Position numbers and translations under genes: made by a program | Notes under the pieces: model-generated | Told to the model about the DNA's origin: nothing | What the model saw: the letters and a program-made list of their open reading frames with translations, nothing else | The model's database searches: none | Assembly: GCA_937897785.1 (NCBI GenBank) | Contig: CALCNB010000253.1 | Coordinates: 1-8,700 of the forward strand | DNA from: an uncultured Cellvibrionales bacterium | GTDB lineage: Bacteria > Pseudomonadota > Gammaproteobacteria > Pseudomonadales > UBA7434 | Reading direction: 5' to 3' | DNA length: 8,700 bases | Shown: positions 5,861 through 8,700 of the stretch, one piece after another | Layout of the letters: every line of letters begins with the position of its first letter | Position numbering within the stretch: the stretch's first letter is position 1

Positions 5861-6508
5861 TTAGCTTTTGTCAAAGTCGACAATCAAAATATCGCCGTTA
5901 GCTGGCGTAGGCTCTGGTAATTCCCAATCCCACACTTCGTGGCTGAAATTGTCGTCCAATCTCGCGCAGAGGTCAACAAATGGCTGTCGTTGAGGATCAG
6001 CAATAATTGCCTTGTTAACACCGGCTTTTTTGGCGCGTTTGAATAAATCAAATAAAGTGTCATTCAGACTGTCCCAAAAGCAAATATCACCGCCAATAAT
6101 AAGATCATATTCAGATAATGTTTCCACATCCAGTTGATCAAATGTTTTAACCAGTGGTTTGATGTAAACTTCATTTAAACCCGCATGAGCTTGTAAGTAT
6201 GGGAATACATCGGGATCAGCATCAACACCTGTAACATCGCATTCAAATCGTTTGCTGCAATAGATCGCTGTTAGCCCCCAGCCACAGCCGATTTCGAGGA
6301 TGTTCGTGTTCTTCTTGGGCGGATTATCATTCAAATAATCCATTAGCAAATAACTGGAACTCCAAAATTTATCGCCATGAATAGAGGTAGGGTGTTCTTT
6401 TTTAAGCTTCTTGATCACGGGGTGCTTGGCGGTCATTAATTTGACCCCTAGCTCTTCCTGAATAGTTGGCTGTTTACTTGCTGGTTTTGCTGAACTACTT
6501 TTTTTCAT
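5861..6508 (-). CDS. Class I SAM-dependent methyltransferase, protein-lysine-methyltransferase-like
   Basis: The 215-residue protein has a Rossmann-type SAM fold. Motif I is ILEIGCGWG (70-78), the acidic end of strand 2 is GVDAD (94-98), and the strand-4 region is YDLIIGGDICFWDSL (134-148), followed by IADPQR (169-174). The tetrapeptide DICF (141-144) fits the (D/E)xx(Y/F) signature that marks seven-beta-strand protein lysine methyltransferases (METTL20/21-like, family 16). That makes a protein target, such as a lysine, plausible. This is inference from one motif, and small-molecule methyltransferases cannot be excluded. The first 45 residues are lysine-rich and polar. It is the first gene of the minus-strand cluster leading to the DUF2244 gene and rsmE. 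Confidence 0.8.
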   Translation of the reverse strand: MKKSSSAKPASKQPTIQEELGVKLMTAKHPVIKKLKKEHPTSIHGDKFWSSSYLLMDYLNDNPPKKNTNILEIGCGWGLTAIYCSKRFECDVTGVDADPDVFPYLQAHAGLNEVYIKPLVKTFDQLDVETLSEYDLIIGGDICFWDSLNDTLFDLFKRAKKAGVNKAIIADPQRQPFVDLCARLDDNFSHEVWDWELPEPTPANGDILIVDFDKS

Positions 6509-6960
6509 AGTAACTTTTATCTCGAAGCGTTATGGCTGGTTTATTCATCAATTAATCACAGCTTGCCATGCTCTTGCTAGGATTGACAGCGAGATAGGGC
6601 AAAGCGAGATCGTTATTTCAATCATTATAAAGCTTTTGAATCAGTTAGTTGAAAGTAATTGTGGTGTTTAGGAAAAAAAACCTTTTTTATTGGTTTTCCG
6701 TTTGTTGCAGGCAAAGAAGTGACGCCTTATATGTTGATCTGAAGATGCGTAGCGATGGTCAGTCTTTATCACAGAGCCGAATGGCTAGCTATGAAAGCTG
6801 GAGCCTAGCTAAAAAGAGTTATTCTGAGACGCAGCTTTTATTTTTTGGGGTGATCAACGATGAGTCGGCCTTATTTAACACAGATGACAACTGCTTAGCG
6901 TCATAAGCCATGGTAAACTAATCAGAATATTCACTGATAATCGTATTTTTTGTAGCGCCT
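6509..6960. other. Divergent intergenic region upstream of the methyltransferase and pyrD
   Basis: This 452-bp region has no gene I can support. The longest open stretch in the pyrD direction, 6649-6906, encodes 85 codons from a TTG. It lacks a ribosome site, resembles nothing I recognise, and its internal ATGs (6745, 6781) are no better placed, so I regard it as probably non-coding or decayed. Signals present are a minus-strand TATAAT at 6624-6629 and a direct repeat of AGCGAGAT at 6588-6595 and 6603-6610. A plus-strand TTGACA lies at 6583-6588 without a usable -10. No ribosome modulation factor gene (rmf), often found near pyrD in pseudomonads, is visible. No stable hairpin or riboswitch was recognised. 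Confidence 0.5.
6624..6629 (-). promoter_or_regulatory. Possible -10 element for the methyltransferase/DUF2244/rsmE cluster
   Basis: A perfect TATAAT occurs on the minus strand about 115 bp before the methyltransferase start. The best -35 candidate upstream (TTCAAC at 6648-6653, 18-bp spacer) is weak, so the call rests mainly on the -10 match. Confidence 0.27.
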
Positions 6961-7998
6961 ATGTATAAGTTGATCCGACCATTATTGTTTTCTCTCGATC
7001 CCGAACGGGCTCACGATTTAACGATGAGTAGCTTGCGCTTAGCTGGTAATAGCGGCCTAGCCGATAGGCTGATGCCTGGCAGAGTTGAAGACCCCTTAGA
7101 AATACTCGGTCTTCAGTTTCCTAACCGCGTTGGTTTATCTGCAGGATTGGATAAAAATGGCACGGCTATTCGCGGCTTGGCGTCCCTGGGTTTTGGATTT
7201 TTAGAAATTGGTACCGTCACCCCTAAGCCGCAGGCGGGTAACCCTAAGCCACGGATGTTTCGATTGTCTGAACATCAAGCGATAATTAATCGTATGGGCT
7301 TTAATAATAGCGGTTTAGACGCCCTAATCAATCGTGTTAAGCACGTGCGTCAATCAGGTATTGACTGTCCTCTTGGAATTAATATCGGCAAAAATAAATT
7401 AACCTCAGCAGCAGATGCGGTGAATGATTACTTGCAATGTATCGCTGCCGCGGCGCCTTTAGCAGACTATATTACGATTAACTTGTCATCACCCAATACG
7501 CCGGGTTTACGCGACTTACAGTTTGGCGATGAGTTGGCGGCGTTGCTAGCGAAAGTGGCACAGGCTCGCACTGAGTTTGCAGAACGTGAGGGTAAACGTG
7601 TCCCGCTATTGGTTAAAATTGCGCCTGATATGGCGGACGCTGACCTTCTTAGCGTCGCTGATCAACTGATAGAGCAGGGTATCGATGGCATTATTGCGAC
7701 CAATACCACTACGGATAAGCGATTAGTTGAAGGCCATCGACACGGGCAGCAAGCCGGTGGCTTAAGCGGCCAGGTGTTATTTGAGCGCTCGACGGAAGTG
7801 GTTGCAAAGCTAGCAGATCATATCGATGGTCAAATAGCGATTATTGGTGTTGGCGGCATTCATTCAGGCGAGCAAGCGGCAGCTAAAATTGCAGCAGGTG
7901 CAGACTTAGTGCAGATATACAGTGGCTTGATATATCAAGGTCCTAGAATTGTGCGCGACTCCGCTAAGGCTATTCGATTAGCTCGTCAGGAAAGGTAA
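6961..7998 (+). CDS. pyrD: Dihydroorotate dehydrogenase (quinone), class 2
   Basis: PyrD oxidises dihydroorotate to orotate with FMN and passes electrons to the membrane quinone pool, the fourth step of pyrimidine synthesis. The 345-residue protein is close to the E. coli length (336). The N-terminal MYKLIRPLLFSLDPERAHDL is the class 2 membrane-associating helix. The catalytic serine is S177 in INLSSPNTPGLRDLQ, matching E. coli S175. Other conserved blocks are GLSAGLDKNG (58-67), INRMGFNN (109-116), the NTTT substrate/FMN region, and GVGGI plus QIYSGLIY for FMN phosphate near the C-terminus. The start is fixed by family alignment, although no good ribosome site precedes it. rlmL begins at the base after its stop. 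Confidence 0.97.
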   Translation: MYKLIRPLLFSLDPERAHDLTMSSLRLAGNSGLADRLMPGRVEDPLEILGLQFPNRVGLSAGLDKNGTAIRGLASLGFGFLEIGTVTPKPQAGNPKPRMFRLSEHQAIINRMGFNNSGLDALINRVKHVRQSGIDCPLGINIGKNKLTSAADAVNDYLQCIAAAAPLADYITINLSSPNTPGLRDLQFGDELAALLAKVAQARTEFAEREGKRVPLLVKIAPDMADADLLSVADQLIEQGIDGIIATNTTTDKRLVEGHRHGQQAGGLSGQVLFERSTEVVAKLADHIDGQIAIIGVGGIHSGEQAAAKIAAGADLVQIYSGLIYQGPRIVRDSAKAIRLARQER

Positions 7999-8700
7999 GT
8001 GAGTACATCTTTTCAGCCATACATCGCTACTTGTCCAAAAGGCTTAGAGCATCAGTTAGGTTTAGAGTTGGCTCGACTGGGAGCAGTTAGTGTACAGGAG
8101 TCGGTAGCGGCTTGTTATTTTGAAGCTGACCTCGCTGCGGCTTATCAGGTCTGTTTATGGTCGCGTCTAGCAAATCGTGTTGCGCTATTATTGCTGCGTA
8201 ATCGAATCGATTCTGAGCAAGCACTTTACGACAGTGTCAATGCCTTATCTTGGAGTAGCTATTTTACTGCCGATAAAACATTATTAGTTGATTTTAATGG
8301 GACATCGGCGGACATTCGAGATGCTCGATTTGGCGCAAAGCGCGTTAAAGATGCCATCAATGATAGCTTTTTAAGCAGCATCAATCAGCGTCTAGTGATT
8401 GATGAGCAGCGACCTGATATTTTGGTTTATGCTCGCTTGTTCAATGGCCGCTTTACATTGGCCCTTGATTTGGTTGGCGAAAGCTTGCATCAGCGAGGCT
8501 ATAGAAATCGAGGGGGTGCGGCCCCTTTAAAAGAAAATTTAGCCGCGGCGATTTTACTGCAAAGTGATTGGCCGGCGATTGCAGAATCAGGTGGTAGTCT
8601 TGTCGACCCTATGTGCGGTTCCGGTACGCTATTAATTGAGGCTGCACTTATTGCGGCCAATATCCCGCCGACCTTTTTGCGTTCCCGTGGTTTGGTTGGT
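7999..8700 (+). CDS. rlmL: 23S rRNA (guanine-2445-N2)-methyltransferase RlmL, N-terminal part (possibly the RlmKL fusion)
   Basis: The first 234 codons are present and the frame is still open at the window end. RlmL methylates G2445 of 23S rRNA; in many gammaproteobacteria it is fused to RlmK, which methylates G2069, but that half would lie outside. The protein begins MSTSFQPYIATCPKGLEHQL. It has the THUMP RNA-binding region at roughly residues 45-160, including DIRDARFGAKRVKDAI (105-120), then GYRNRGGAAPLKENLAAAI, and the SAM-binding motif DPMCGSGT at 203-210. All follow E. coli RlmL in order. The start is GTG at 7999, immediately after the pyrD TAA, with AGGA at 7988-7991 seven nt upstream inside pyrD. 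Translational coupling to pyrD is therefore likely. Confidence 0.95.
   Translation, partial: MSTSFQPYIATCPKGLEHQLGLELARLGAVSVQESVAACYFEADLAAAYQVCLWSRLANRVALLLLRNRIDSEQALYDSVNALSWSSYFTADKTLLVDFNGTSADIRDARFGAKRVKDAINDSFLSSINQRLVIDEQRPDILVYARLFNGRFTLALDLVGESLHQRGYRNRGGAAPLKENLAAAILLQSDWPAIAESGGSLVDPMCGSGTLLIEAALIAANIPPTFLRSRGLVG

Noticed and set aside
6583..6588. Perfect TTGACA as a plus-strand -35
   Set aside because: No acceptable -10 occurs 16-18 bp downstream (GAGATC region).
6649..6906. 85-codon open frame before pyrD as a gene
   Set aside because: TTG start without ribosome site, no family resemblance, no membrane or signal features; kept only as a remark in the spacer entry.
1..8700. 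Mobile element, CRISPR array, toxin-antitoxin, phage or tRNA gene
   Set aside because: No regularly spaced repeats, transposase or integrase motifs, cloverleaf-like sequence or paired toxin-antitoxin frames were seen on either strand.

Overview
The window is a stretch of ordinary chromosome from a gammaproteobacterium with moderate G+C. The evidence is the linkage nadC / ampD / ampE, the adjacent pyrD-rlmL pair, and protein sequences that resemble E. coli and Pseudomonas versions motif by motif. A marine relative of the Cellvibrionales/Pseudomonadales is my best guess, but this is inference and not shown by any single marker.

Layout. Left end, minus strand: the first 39 codons of nadC (NAD synthesis), with a small membrane-anchored retroviral-type aspartic protease gene upstream of it. 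A 310-bp divergent spacer follows. Then comes a plus-strand run: ampD and ampE (cell-wall recycling), an easily missed 59-codon gene for a two-helix membrane protein, a Sfp/EntD-type phosphopantetheinyl transferase probably starting at TTG, and msrA (methionine sulfoxide repair). This run meets a minus-strand cluster tail to tail. Read in its own direction, that cluster is a class I methyltransferase of the protein-lysine-methyltransferase type, a DUF2244 membrane protein, and an RsmE-family rRNA methyltransferase. A 452-bp divergent spacer with no convincing gene comes next. The plus strand then carries pyrD (pyrimidine synthesis) and, with no spacer at all, the first 234 codons of rlmL (23S rRNA m2G2445 methyltransferase), which runs off the end.

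How the genes relate. AmpD and AmpE belong to the muropeptide recycling context. PyrD and RlmL look translationally coupled. The minus-strand trio could be one transcript carrying two methyltransferases. The rest are housekeeping or maintenance genes sharing a neighbourhood without an obvious common pathway.

I found no mobile element, CRISPR array, tRNA or rRNA gene, phage gene or defence system, and no sign of recent transfer. No exciting new system is evident. The best second-look items are the unannotated small membrane protein, the start conflict it creates for the transferase, the two methyltransferases whose exact substrates are not settled by sequence, and a palindrome sitting on a possible nadC promoter.
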